This document shows positions 22,526 to 33,898 of a stretch of 64,000 bases of DNA, one piece after another. Position 1 is the stretch's first letter. Each line of letters starts with the position of its first letter. Source of the stretch: Rhypophila decipiens (taxonomy: Eukaryota; Ascomycota; Sordariomycetes; Sordariales; Naviculisporaceae); assembly GCA_033297075.1 (NCBI GenBank), contig MU858199.1:1-64000 (forward strand), in the 5' to 3' direction. The notes beneath the pieces were generated by a model. It searched no databases and had not been told where the DNA came from. It saw nothing but the letters and a program-made list of their open reading frames with translations. Made by a program: the position numbers and the translations under genes.

Positions 22526-23645
22526 TATATTATTTGATAAGACAACCCCTACGGACTTAGTTCCTATGAGGCTACATCCTTTCAAGGTCTCGTGTTGAGG
22601 ATGAACCATAATCATTCCCATTAGTTCTTTTAGATAACCGAAGATGGGTAGTGGGCAAGGAACAAGGATTTCTTTGCGACACGTACTGAATGCCTTAATA
22701 GAAATGTTTGTTTTATATAACGACATTAACATGGGTTCCCTCTTTTTCTCTTACGAGATCAGCCATAGCTCTAGAGTGTAAGGCATGTTTAGGTTTGCAC
22801 CATCGCGAAGAATTACTTCGAGCAGAAATGCAAAAGTGACATAGCCACTGCTGTAGCCGGGCGTGAGACTCTGGAGAGTAGTCTTGAAAGTCTGCTCATT
22901 TGTGCAGTACTGTCTTTTTAAATTTGTACTTTTACCCACCTCGGATGTGACTGGCGCCAGAATACGTTCTCGGAGCATCAATGAACCTCCGCTCCGACTC
23001 TAGCTGGGTGGATGTGCAGTTATTCAAGAACACTACATCTCAATATATTGCCTTGGCAGTCTGTTTCGGTGACTAGCTGAGTGAGGACGCCACTGCAACA
23101 CCAAGCAGCTGTCATCGTCCACAGTCCTGCGGCCGCTTTACCCAGCCCCCGCCACGAAAAGTGCAAATAGCGGCATATGAGTTGAATGGCCTATGAAAGT
23201 TTAACGACTTATCTCCTGGTCATGACCCATTGGCCGGTCATCGGTGAGGTTTCTAGCACCCCCTCTGGTTTGTTTTAGAAAGGAATCGGCTACCAACAAG
23301 TGGTGTTCAGTTCGAGTGGATAAGGCAGAATCAACATGCATCTGCTCGAGGAGGCGATATTTCCATATCAACATATCTCCAAGTTCAACTAGGTCAGTCA
23401 CGCTGCCTGACTTCAAGTTCAAGAGCTTGCGTATGTTACGGTATGTCACTAGAACGCCTTATAAGATACCTTGTGTGGAAGCCTCGGGAGCCAGCTTCTT
23501 ATAACTTGGGTTAGAGTCAAAAGAAATGTGATAAAAAGAGTGCACACAAGTATATAAACACTCGTGATTTTCTTGTATCTGAAGTTTGTGATCGTATTCT
23601 GCAATATCAGACTTTCATCATTTCCCGAGTTCCTACTTCCTAGAC
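22526..23645. other. Intergenic, 1.1 kb
   Basis: 5' flank of tRNA-Leu and promoter of the membrane protein at 23646. Several ORFs under 100 codons are not protein-like. No repeat or mobile element recognised. Confidence 0.5.
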
Positions 23646-25720
23646 ATGGCAAAAGCCAAACCCCTTCATCTCCTTGGACTGCCAGTCTTCCTGGTCGTCC
23701 TGAACCCATCATTCGTGGCGGGCTCGGAGACAAAAACCAAATGGACTGTCTGTCGAGACCGGTTTCATAGCGTCCTCGCCGGCAACACTGTCAATACGAC
23801 GGTGGGAAGCATCAATAACGTCACTATCAAGGATATGGGGTTTCTCTACGAAGGCCCTATTCACGGGCTGGCGCCACACTTGGATGCAAATGATATTCTG
23901 ACGATCACATACGAGGGTACTAATGCTCAAGAACCACTACGCCACCCGAGTGTCACTAACGTTGTTATCCCAGGATGTGTCGCGATATGCAGTTCCGAGG
24001 TCGAGTTGCAAGAACCACGGGATGCACTCAGCATGGTAGCGACGTGGATTTTCCCATTGGCTATCGCGCTGAGTCTCCCATACGAGGCCTTCCATCGCCG
24101 AAAATTCATCAGAACCCTGGGAGCGACTGTCAACTGGCTTGGCTCGCCCCAGACGGCCCTCACAGCGACCATCTTCAACTTCCGCCAAATACGGCAAGCA
24201 CGTCGACTGTCCGGCGGGAGGACCAGGCCAGGGGACTCCAACCTGAACTGGAATGATGCATTTTACGTTCTAACGTGTATGAGCCAGTACGACATTGTTG
24301 GCATAACCCTTCAGCATTTGGAGACGCTGATGTACGGCCTTTTCCGACCAGCGGTCCACGAGGCAGGTTCCGACGACGACGAGAGCGCACTGCTAACCCA
24401 CCAGCTACTGTCCCAGCTGGCTTTCCAGTTAAGAATGCTGCGACGGCGGGCTGTTATCCCCACTCTGGCGAGTTTGGGGACCTTCCTGGTGGCCTATGTT
24501 TTCTCGGTCGTCCTCTCGTTCGCTGAACTCACAGATAGCGCCTCAGTTGACCAGCTTGCCCTTGGACTGCTGTGGAGTTGGCTTCCGGTCTTGGTTATGT
24601 TTACTATCGTGGACCGGAATCCCGTCTCGGGAAACCGCGCAAAGTATGCAAAACCCACCGACGGTGATCACTTATTGTCAGGAGCCAAGAGGGTCTAACC
24701 ATGTGTTGTCTACACTCTAGGGTGTTGATGGAAAGATGGCTGCATAATGTCCAGGCGGTGAAGCTTCACAGAGAAGGCAAGACTCCTGTTATTCAGTGGT
24801 GGCCGCCTCCGCCACCAACAGAAAGCGAAACATCCCCGTCGCCTAGCACGACTCCATCTCCAACACCGAGCACGACCGCCATACCACTGGCGCCACTAGG
24901 ACCAGCCGCTCATGCCCCCATCACGACTCTTCGAGTTGGGCCGGGCGGCTTTATCGGTCAGGGCAGATCGATCCAATACGCCGGGCTTTCCCACGCCGTT
25001 ATGGCCGAGGAGCCGTCAGACGACAATGTCGTGCCAACCTTTCCCAAGTACTACACCGATCTTGCAGACAGGGTGTACCAGAGACTTCGACCTAACCGCC
25101 CACGTCCGTTTTCCTGGTTCATGACGGCCTTGGTATCGCAGGTGGCCGTCATTTCAGTCATTATGCTGGCCTTTATGCTTGCCTTTAACACTCCGACGGT
25201 GGGGCTTGGTTGCTGGTCGGGAAGCTTTGCGCTTTATGCGGTCCTATCTTCAATTTCCTGGTTTTTGTCGCTTTTTACTAGCCACAGGCCAGGACAGGTA
25301 GTCACGGGTCTGTGCTACTTCTTCAACGGTCTTGCGTTTTGCTGGCTTATCACAGTCACGTTTTTGATCGTAAGTTGTGGCCTTTCTCCCTTGTTCCCGC
25401 CCTCAGCCACTAACCCCAGGCAGCTCACCGGTGCAATGAACACATGTTACTGCCAAACCTCGCCCTTTGCATACCCCAGATTTGGCGGGTACATGACATT
25501 TGAGCCGCCAAGCAAGATGCGCGAGATGTTTAACGTGACCAAGTACTGGGCGACGGCCGCTGGCTTTGGACTCGCCATACCCTTTGTGGCCTTCTCGGTT
25601 GCTGTAATATGGTGGCTGAGGTGCGTTCACCTGTGGAAGGTCAGCGAGGATGGCACCGACTTGGAGATGGCGCGTTTTGCTAGGGGCTTGAAGATTGACA
25701 TGAGGTGGCTGGCGTCGTAG
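23646..25720 (+). CDS. Polytopic membrane protein with signal peptide and Pro-rich loop, function unknown
   Basis: Proposed join 23646..24643, 24721..25369, 25424..25720 (647 aa). Intron 1 (GTATGC...CTAAC...CTCTAG, phase 2) joins two long frames. Intron 2 (GTAAGT...CACTAACCCCAGGCAG, 54 nt) is a strong site but stop-free and a multiple of three, so retention would add 18 residues. The N-terminus (MAKAKPLHLLGLPVFLVVL) is a signal peptide or anchor, followed by a roughly 100-residue lumenal/extracellular part with Cys and N-x-T/S sites. About seven further hydrophobic helices follow, and a Pro/Ser/Thr loop (WWPPPPPTESETSPSPS) lies around residues 360-400. No named domain recognised. Confidence 0.75.
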
Positions 25721-26088
25721 AGACCATGCCTAAATCCCTGGACTCTAATGCCTGGACTCGCATATACGGCAAACATGGACATCTTTGGAATAAATGTTAC
25801 AATGCAAAGGATTTCTTCTCTATTCGTTATCATCGAGGGCATTGTGAAGAGAGAGCTTCCAGCTATGCCATGTTATAAACCTGAGGGAATCCTGGACTAC
25901 GAAAGGAAATATCAATGTATGACTGCTATTTTGAAATTGCTATCCCTCATTTTGTCATTTTGATATCAATCTTGATCCTCCTTGTCATATTTTGCCGACT
26001 TCCCAACCTGGTAACCTGGTAACCTATAATCATACACTTTTCATTCTCATTGATATTACTCTGCCCATCCCGAGCTCCTCCTGAATCT
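25721..26088. other. Intergenic between convergent genes
   Basis: Shared 3' region of the membrane-protein gene and the coiled-coil protein gene, fairly AT-rich. No ORF supported. Confidence 0.5.
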
Positions 26089-28663
26089 CTAAGAACTAGT
26101 AGACCTCGTCCGTTCACAACTGCTGCCAGATTCACCTTTGTCAGCCATGACCCCTTCACCAGCAGATGGCAAACGGCTGGGAGCCCTAGCAAAGGTTCTC
26201 ATCGGCACCCCGCTCTTGTCGACACCGCCACCCATGTCAGCTACAGCGCGCCCGGGCTTGGCAAAGATGGTGCCCTTGGGATTTCCGCCGTTATCTGGAC
26301 TGAATTGTCTGGTCCTCCCTTGGTCCCTATGCTGTACCCTCTCGGTTTCAAAAAAGGACGAGGGCAACTGGCGTGAAGGTATGGTGCTAAGAACATCGGG
26401 AAATGCCTTGCGTAAGATGTCGTTGATATAAGCATCCATATCTTCAGGGGCCCCAACACCTTCAACTGATGAATCCGTCTCTAGCAAAGCCTGCAAAGGA
26501 AAGCCGGTTTTGGCTGGAGGCTCCATGCCGGGCTGAGGCTCAATCGAGACTCGATGGTTCGAACCGACTCTGGCCAAGCTTGACTCCCGAGCATGATGGC
26601 TTAGCTGTTTTGAAGGCGCCGGCTGGGCAGAATTTGGGGTAAGGCCAACGCGGGAGAATGGGCCACTCCCGTCATGACCAATCCTGTTTTCGCGGGCTGT
26701 GCCGAAGACGGAGTCGGCGTCGGAGTCGGCGCTATCGGAGTCGGAGTCGGCGCTCTCGTCATCCGAGTCGGCAACGGCAAGATCGTCATCGTCATCGTTC
26801 CATTGGTCGCCGTCGTCACGACCGTCTTGACGATCAGTATTCCCGCGTTCGCTTCCAGGTTCATCCGAGTCCTGTTCTTTAGTGCTCGCTGCATGCCGGC
26901 GAGGCCCTTAGGGTTAGCACTGGAATTAAAGAAACATGAACATGGAAAACTGACCTCTCCATGCCTTCATTCTCTCATGAAATGCTTTGGCGGCTTTATA
27001 GCTCTCGATTTCACGGACTTCGGGGTCATCCATGTTGACCATGGTGAGCTTGGAACGCTTCAAAAAGTCGTAGCACTCGATACCAAGCGGTAGGGCAAAC
27101 GGCTCGGGGAACTTTGGTATTTCAACGCCCCTACAGAAGGCTAGGATTGGGTATTTCCTGTTCCTGACACGTTCTTGGCCATCCCTGTAGTTATGTTCCC
27201 ACCCGTAGGTCTCCTTCCTCTTTAGAAAGCGGTAGCAGCGTGGTATCGTGAACCCTAGGGCAGTTACAGCAGGACCTGTCATTCCTATTACCGACAGGTT
27301 TGCCATGGGGAGGACAACAGCCAGAGCAGGCTGCCGGAGCCATGAGATCTTGTAAACCTCGCCGACTGTTGGGTCCATCGTCGGCTGCACCGCTGGCGAA
27401 TGTCGGGTGTTCAAGTTGGCAATGATGGTGCCGGTGGGCCGCGGTCGGCGTCGCTGGGCACGGCGAGCCTTTTTCGTCCGAGCCGCTCTTGGGTATTCGT
27501 AGCCTGATTTGGCGGCCTCTTTGACGGCGAGATTGTTTTTCTCGGCTTTCGCCGCGTCGCAGTTGAGAACCTGGACGTGGAACATCTCGAAAGCACGATC
27601 CTGCTTTCGGGGGCCATTGTGACATCCGCTGTTCAGATGCTTGGCTCCTGCCTGGAGAGCGCCCCTGAAAAAGTGCATGTTGTGTTCTAGACATCGCAAA
27701 ATGTACCACTTGCCGCTCTCCTTTGGGAACTCGACAATGTTGTACTTGATCTTTGCATTGCCGTTCCCGAACACCTCATCATAGTCGATGAACTCCTGAT
27801 CTTGTCTGCGTGCCGAGACCACGGAATTCCCGGCGACTTTGGACTTCTTTCTCAAGTGGCTGTTATGATGGCTTTCGTCATCAATGGGGCATGATCGTTT
27901 CTCCCTGGCAGCATCTTGGTCGCGCTCGCTCGTGTTCTGGACCTCGGCGTCGGATAATCCGGCTTCAAGTTCTGGAGATGTCAATCGTAAGTCGTATGGA
28001 CGTCTGATGGTTCGGGTCCGAGTTGAACGCCGAATTTGCTGCATGTCGGAACTGTCGGCGTACTCCTCTTCATGCTCTGGGATTCCTTCAAGGCCTGGGT
28101 GTCGGCTGTGCCTGGAGGTAGTAGTTGCGCCGCCTGCCCCGAGCTGGCCGAGCTGCGTCGCGGTTGAATGTTCGGAAACTGGGTCCTGCTACCAGTTCAG
28201 CAAAATTCACGATGCCGGTGTTGAATCGGCTTAGACAGCACGAGACGGATGCGCTTACCAACGACCCAGCCCTAAGGGCTGCGAAAAATTCATCCTTGAT
28301 TTCATGTCTAACCTGGATCCGCTTCTCCAGCATGCCTTCAGGCTTTAGAGATCTCAATATCTCTTCTCTTTTGTTCTCGTCATTGTCACATTGCTGGCGA
28401 AGTGTTTGACTGCGCTTGTTGGCGGCACGGATGACCGCTTCGCTTGCCTCGATGATGGCTCGGTGCTCTTGGATGATGGCTCGATGGTCCTGGATTAGAG
28501 CTTCATCTTCCTGGAGGGCGGTGTCACTAGTCCCGGCTCGAGCTTCAATCTCAGATAGCTCTTGTTCAAGCTGGACTCGAATAGCGTCGACGCGACTAGT
28601 AGTCGTACTCTCAATCAAGGCCTCCAGTAGGACGCTGTAGGAGCTGTTTCCTGCCATTTGCAA
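26089..28663 (-). CDS. Fungal protein with N-terminal coiled coil and conserved Cys/His region, function unknown
   Basis: Proposed complement join 26089..26906, 26955..28185, 28259..28663 (817 aa). Intron 1 (GTAAGC...GTAGCAG) and intron 2 (GTCAGT...GCTAACCCTAAG, 48 nt) preserve one frame throughout. Residues 20-110 form a Glu/Arg-rich coiled coil (VQLEQELSEIEARAG; IIQEHRAIIEASEAVI). A basic patch (RRSTRTRTIRRPYD) suggests nuclear entry. The core, about residues 250-510, contains YNIVEFPKESGKWYILRCLEHNMHF and HLNSGCHNG, a spaced Cys/His pattern that could bind zinc, then an aromatic region with KISWLRQPALAVVL. An acidic Asp/Ser tract follows near the second intron, and the C-terminus is disordered. 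I know similar sequences only as uncharacterised fungal proteins. Chromatin- or DNA-associated function is inference. Confidence 0.75.
26701..26770 (-). repeat. GAGTCG/GCGTCG short tandem repeat encoding an Asp/Ser tract
   Basis: Degenerate hexamer repeats (ggagtcggcgtcggagtcgg on the plus strand) encode the alternating acidic DSDSDSADSD-type run of the coiled-coil protein. Likely to vary in length between strains. Confidence 0.7.
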
Positions 28664-30457
28664 AATAAGTCGGCTCTATCGATTTAGTTGACTATGCGCA
28701 AACTCTTACTCTTTTACAGCAGAATAAAGCACGATAGTTCGAGAGTAGCAAAAGACTTGGAAAGTGTGAGCAGTCCCAGCCATTCTTCAACCCTGCGGCC
28801 TGGCGGTTTCGAGTTCTCGGACAGACGGAGAAACTGCGACAGAATAGCTAAAGAACAAGCACATTTACCCTGGCAGCAGTCCGAGTCTCGGCCAGGGCAC
28901 CGAAATATCGACATGTCATATTCACGCCCACTATACCAAAGCCGCATATAGTTCCGTGCACCAGACTAGCGTTCTGGGACTGTCTACAGTCTAACACAAT
29001 GCTACCAACCAGCTGGGGAGAAAGGCCGGTGTGGAAGCCGGTGTGGAAATTACTAGCCACACGCACTAACTCTTTTTTTTTTCTCATCTAGTTACAAAGC
29101 CGAGCATCTTCGCTCCAAACTTAATGCACGAGGTTATCATAAATACGCATACGAGAGTATTGCTTGCAGCTTCCAGCTTCTCGCACTCACACGCGAATGT
29201 AGCGTAGGTAAGGGGACAAAGGGCACGACAATCTTTCTTTTGTGGCCTGAGTGCGTCCACGAAGGTGCTAGCACAAACAGGACATGAACCCTAGCGGAAA
29301 AGAAAAGAAAAAGCAAAGTTGCAAAACAAGGGCAAGCCCAAACAAGGAGAGCACAGTCTGACAGGGTATCGGCAGTTCAGCTTTCCTAAGCAAGAGGGTA
29401 GCATTTTCTTGGCATTGGCCACAAACAAGGTGGGCAACCAGCGGTTATTTGCAGTAAATCGGAGGTTCTAAAGCCTGACTTCCTTAAGATGAAAAGGGGT
29501 GGTGACATTATCTATGAACAAGCGCAGGAAATTATCCGTAAAGAATACGGAGTAAGCAAACCCATTTAAGCTACGAGGCAACTATTATCCCACTTTCTTA
29601 ATTTGTCCTATAACGTTATAAGCTTTTGTTTTGTATTATACATCTTTAACATAACCTCCTGATGATGAGTTACCTCGAAGAACTCTTGTTAAGACTAAAT
29701 TTGAGGGGAAAAGAAGAGAAAAATAGCGAAAACAGTGGTGTTAGACACTACCATACTGCCAGGACAAATTGAAAGATTCTTAAGGAGTCCCGGACATGCA
29801 GTAAATTAGGTGGCTGGCAGGACCAACGAGAAACATGGCAGCTTGCAGGGCACACAGTGCGACGAAATTGAGGATGCTTCTGCACGGATGACGCTGCTCG
29901 TATCCCTTTTCTTCTTTTTCTTCGGATCACGAACGCAAAGAAAGCAACCCCACCAGACGCACTAAACCGAAGTATATCATGGGCGCTTGATCACGACTTC
30001 CATCTGCTTCCCCGTTTGCTAGACACGAGTTAGGGAAGATAAGGGGCGAACAACATCACACAGGAACTACCTTACTTGTTAACTAAAACATAACCAAGAT
30101 TATATTCTCAAGTTTGACAATCTCCATCCATTCGCGGTACTGCTAACTACACGACTGACACGTTTGTAACCTCAGGCAGGACTTGCATCAGTAATAGGTG
30201 CGGATTCAACTTCTCCCTGCTGGTCGCCAATGCCATTCTGCTTCACTGGTAACAAGTGAGTGATCTTCACCTGAGTCCGCCATTCGGTTGCAAACAGTTC
30301 TCTCCACCAGCTAATCTCGCACCTTACCCTAATCCAGTTTCTTGCTTCATTAACTACATCACTGATCATCTGCCTGTTATGGCTAGCCGGGACTCTCCCT
30401 CCACTTATCATCATATCTTCGTCCGACTCCGATACAGAGGGTTCGAAAGGCTTTTGA
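28664..30457. other. Intergenic, 1.8 kb
   Basis: No supported gene. The stretch 29560-29720 is AT-rich with purine runs (aaaagaagagaaaaa), and a T10 run lies at about 29070. No RIP-type extreme AT content, terminal repeats or transposase fragments were noticed. The open frames present are short and not protein-like. Confidence 0.5.
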
Positions 30458-30952
30458 TTAGCAACAACATCCAGAACTCTGCTTCTTTTTCTCTGCGGCG
30501 GGACGCATTTGCATCGGCTCTGGGCGCGCGTAACCGCTTGGTGACGGAGTCCTGCTCGATGATGATGCGTAGCCCGGCTTTGTATATAAGCTCCCAGCAG
30601 GTGGAGCAGGTGATAGATATTGCTGGTTATATGCCCCTGCATCTGGCCGTGAATGCCTTTTTGCTGGCTTGGGAGGGATTATTTTCGGCTGCTGTGCTGG
30701 TGCCTGGAAAGCAAGAGACGGATGTGACGGTCTCCTTGATGCCCCAGGTGGACCAGGGAGAGGCGTCTGGTCGCGGGGTGGATAGGTGTGGGATCTTGGT
30801 TGCCCATCCCTCCTGGCCACCGGGCGAAGGCGTGTTGGTGTTGTAGAGGCGTCGGATGAAAGCACCGTGATCCACATCTCCCACTCTGCACAAGAATCCG
30901 GAGGATACGCAGGACGTCTTGGCGCTGAAGCTTTTGCCTGTTCGTCCTCCTT
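30458..30952 (-). CDS. Small Pro-rich protein with C-terminal Cys triplet (5' end uncertain)
   Basis: A minus-strand frame is open from 30952 to a stop at 30458. Its upstream limit is TAG at 30953-30955, which could equally be a splice acceptor for an unseen first exon. The sequence is rich in Pro, Ser, Arg and Tyr (PPRDQTPLPGPPGASRRPS; SRTPSPSGYARPEP) and ends KKKQSSGCCC. The terminal Cys triplet after a basic stretch resembles palmitoylated membrane-tethered tails; it is not a CaaX box. An additional intron within 30860-30920 is possible. The opposite strand also has a 196-codon frame, but its composition is less convincing. Function unknown. Confidence 0.4.
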   Translation of the reverse strand, partial: KEDEQAKASAPRRPAYPPDSCAEWEMWITVLSSDASTTPTRLRPVARRDGQPRSHTYPPRDQTPLPGPPGASRRPSHPSLAFQAPAQQPKIIPPKPAKRHSRPDAGAYNQQYLSPAPPAGSLYTKPGYASSSSRTPSPSGYARPEPMQMRPAAEKKKQSSGCCC

Positions 30953-31124
30953 CTACCAAAGAAGTACTAGTTTTCTTCCACCCGCGTTCAGTTCTGGCGA
31001 GGCAAATCTAGCAAATTCGAACTTTAATTCAGTCCCCGCAGAGCTAAAGTCGACATATTAAATCCCCCCCTGGTTCTAAGTTAATTCTTTTTGGTTCACT
31101 CAATTCCATCCTCGGTCTTACTAC

Positions 31125-31200
31125 CTAGCTTTTCTCCCTCCCTCTCCCTCTCTGGCTCTCTCTTTTCTTTTACTCTCTTCAAAGCACTGCGAAACAAAAC
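31125..31200 (+). promoter_or_regulatory. Pyrimidine-rich leader upstream of the gene at 31202
   Basis: A near-uninterrupted CT tract (tttctccctccctctccctc and more) immediately precedes the ATG, a common feature of filamentous-fungal promoters/5' UTRs around transcription starts. Confidence 0.5.
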
Positions 31201-31201
31201 G

Positions 31202-32363
31202 ATGAGCACCGAAGCCAACAACTCGAAAGATTCTGCAGGCCACACCTCGCCAACTGAAGCCAAGGAAGAAGATGGCAGCCCCTGCAAGAATCTCCTCGCC
31301 GCCCAGCGCCCCACTGTAACAGCGGTCCTTCATGGGCAACCGCGTGCATACAGCATACAACACGGCGATCATTTTGATACACTGACCGACTACACCCCAT
31401 GGACATGTGTCTTTTATGGAGGAGATTGCTTTGACTGGTTCGACCGTTGGGTTGAAGTATCTGATAGTTGGACGATCAAGAAGATGATCTCGTGGAGGCC
31501 ACAGGTACTCCCATATACGCGAAAGCTCGCCGGCCTGAAGCGTGAGGACATGATCGAGTTTGCGAATAACTGGATTCTCCCAACTCCCATCCCGCTGTTC
31601 AAAGACCCGGAGAGCGGAGATGAGTACCACATCGACGGCGACGAGACACCAAACCTGCCACAGATCACTTGCCCTTCAATCCATGCCGGATCGAACCCAA
31701 CTGCAAGTCTCCTATTTCTCCTTCAAAGCCGAGGTATTTCCCCCCTCGGCAACGCAGGAGTTGCAACCGAAGCAGGAACGCAAACCCCCACGATATGCCG
31801 TATATATCGGTTGTCTCAAAGTAAGAACTACCACCTTTAGAGGCCTTCAGCTCGATCTTGAGAGCCTCGAAGAACCGCCGCCGGTAACCGAAAAGACCGA
31901 CTGGAATGTGATCATAGATGTAGAGGACGAGAATTATCCAGTCTGGATAGTGGCATCTCGCCAGCAGCTCAAAGATCATTATCACGACCAAGGAGAAGAT
32001 TACGAGCCACTATTTCCTCTTCCCATCTTTTGGGGTCTAATGAGTGATGAGAGCGCCGACTACGATTGCGCGTGCATTCTCGTCTCCATCCATCGCCTTG
32101 GACTGGATAACCCAATGGCGCCGGACTTCTCAGAGGTGCTGGACATAATACGAAGCACGCGCTGCATTATCGACCCGGTACATCACCCTCTGCCCCCGGA
32201 ACAGCTCACCAAGTACGTCAACAATGAGCAATTCGATCATCCAGAACCAGCGGTATGGCCGGCTGATCCCGATATGGAGGTGAAGATCACTCACGTGTTG
32301 GTATATGACGACGATTCTCAACAAGACCTTTGGCACAGCGCACTCGAAAGGGGAGAGTACTAA
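31202..32363 (+). CDS. Uncharacterised protein, reading-frame change in the middle
   Basis: The first part is open from ATG 31202 (aaacgATGAGC) and includes PWTCVFYGGDCFDWFDRWVE and SWRPQVLPYTRKLAGLKRE. The second part, in the next frame, runs to the TAA at 32363 and includes YAVYIGCLKVRTTTFRGLQLD and DCACILVSIHRLGLD. The frames overlap around 31560-31845. A 40-nt intron at 31624-31663 (GTACCA...CCACAG) would restore frame but is unusually short; the alternative is a one-base indel near 31660-31710, natural or from sequencing. If joined, the product is about 370 aa, soluble, acidic and without a recognised domain. Confidence 0.55.
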
Positions 32364-32941
32364 CCAGAGTCCCATATGGTGTGTGTAATGCTTTTGACCC
32401 GATGGCTGGGTGGTTCTTGGAGGATTAGTACTAGCAGGACTGCATTTGGGGGTTATATATGTGGAATTCAATCCTTTATGATGTTGCGTGAACGGGCGAA
32501 GTATTTCACAATGACGGCCTAAAGATGTAAGAAACAGCGAAGCGGATTATCCCGTCTCTCACTTTTACTGAGAATAGTAGACCCATAATTTGTCATAAAC
32601 TGGGCACGAGATGTCCGTAGAAAGAAAACTTCTCGAAACTCCCACTGAACAACATCTTCTAGGTCTTGACTCTTGTTGACTGTTGATTGCCTATCGTCGA
32701 GCACTTTCAGGGGAAATCTCCACATTTGTTTTGGCGGGGCAACGACCTCTGGAGCCCACACGGGTAGCTTCCCAGGTTCCGTTAGCGAGAACATTGTAGG
32801 GGATAGCGCCGTAATGAGACTCTTAACAGGGGAAGAAAAAAACCGTGACACTCTTTTCTCACCACTCAATCAGAACCTCATCCAATTGGTACCTCAAATT
32901 CCCGACCGCTCTCTTTCTTGCTGCATCCTCGCCTGCCAACA
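32364..32941. other. Intergenic
   Basis: 3' flank of the split-frame gene and promoter of the EXPERA protein. ORFs at 32519-32945 overlap the latter's leader and are not supported. Confidence 0.5.
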
Positions 32942-33667
32942 ATGACAACTTACACTAAAACGTGGAGGAATTACCTCTGGCTGGCATGGTTCGTCATTCA
33001 ACTGCCCATCATCATCTGTAAATATTTACCTGCCCCACTTGACAAACCTCACCTCGATCTCAGTAACGTAGCTAATCTCATGAGCAAAAAGTGATCGATG
33101 GATATGACCACCTCTTTCCCAAATCCTTCAGTCAACCTGGGGGGCCATTGCACCCGTTGGCCGTCGCCCGACAAGACTACATAGCCACCTTCAACGACCC
33201 GATCGTGCAATGGTCGCCGGATACCCCACGGGGCCATGACAGCTGGATGGGCTTGTTCTTGTACATCGAGTTTGCCGCCACCCTCCCGACTGTCCTCTAC
33301 GCCGTTTATCGTCTGGGACTTAGCAAGCGCAACAAGGGCACCTCGGGGGCTGACGAGTTGGTCTTCTTGGTCTACGGATTTGAGACGGCCCTGACGACGC
33401 TGGTTTGCTTTCATGACGTCTTTTACTGGGACGACAAGGTGTACTCGCCCGAGTTGAAGAATACCTTCAAGTACAGCTTTTTTGCGCCATGGATTGTAAT
33501 GCGTAAGTCCTTGGCTTTCTCTCTTCATGAGCATTGGCAGCGTGTATGATGATGCTGACTGGCGATGGATGGTGACAGCGACCCTTCTTTTTGTCGACAT
33601 GGCTTCCCGGATTCTTGCACGAATCAGGGTGGCGGATGCAATGCTTGCTGGAAAGAAGATGCAGTAG
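32942..33667 (+). CDS. EXPERA-domain ER membrane protein (TMEM97/EBP-like)
   Basis: Proposed join 32942..33017, 33092..33502, 33579..33667 (191 aa). Introns GTAAAT...AAAAAG and GTAAGT...CTGACT...GACAG fit frame and rebuild WFVIQLPIIILIDGYDHLFP and FAPWIVMPTLLFVDMASR. The length and four hydrophobic helices (about 10-28, 75-95, 112-133, 152-170) match the TMEM97/EBP superfamily, whose members are sterol-binding or sterol-isomerising ER proteins. The last four residues, KKMQ, form a dilysine KKxx ER-retrieval signal, consistent with that location. Sterol isomerase activity cannot be claimed: the fold is shared by non-enzymatic sigma-2-receptor-like proteins. Confidence 0.85.
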
Positions 33668-33898
33668 TGTGACTACGAGGCAGATCACGTCGATGAAAGG
33701 CGAGTAGAAAGAGGGAACCGGCGGTGAAGATGCCTGAAAAGTTCCCGCCCTGTATATATTGCAACAAAACGCCAAAACAGGTAACTACCCAGCCTACCAA
33801 ACTCCAGTTGCCCGTATCCTTACATAGCAAGCCGTCTGTTGAACAGCAAGGTCCGTTGGTAGATGACAGTCATCCAAGATCACCATAGTTCATGAACT

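Noticed and set aside
30256..30846. 196-codon plus-strand ORF
   Set aside because: Overlaps the Pro-rich minus-strand frame. It lacks domain-like features, while the minus frame has consistent composition and a distinctive C-terminus. Kept as a weak alternative only.
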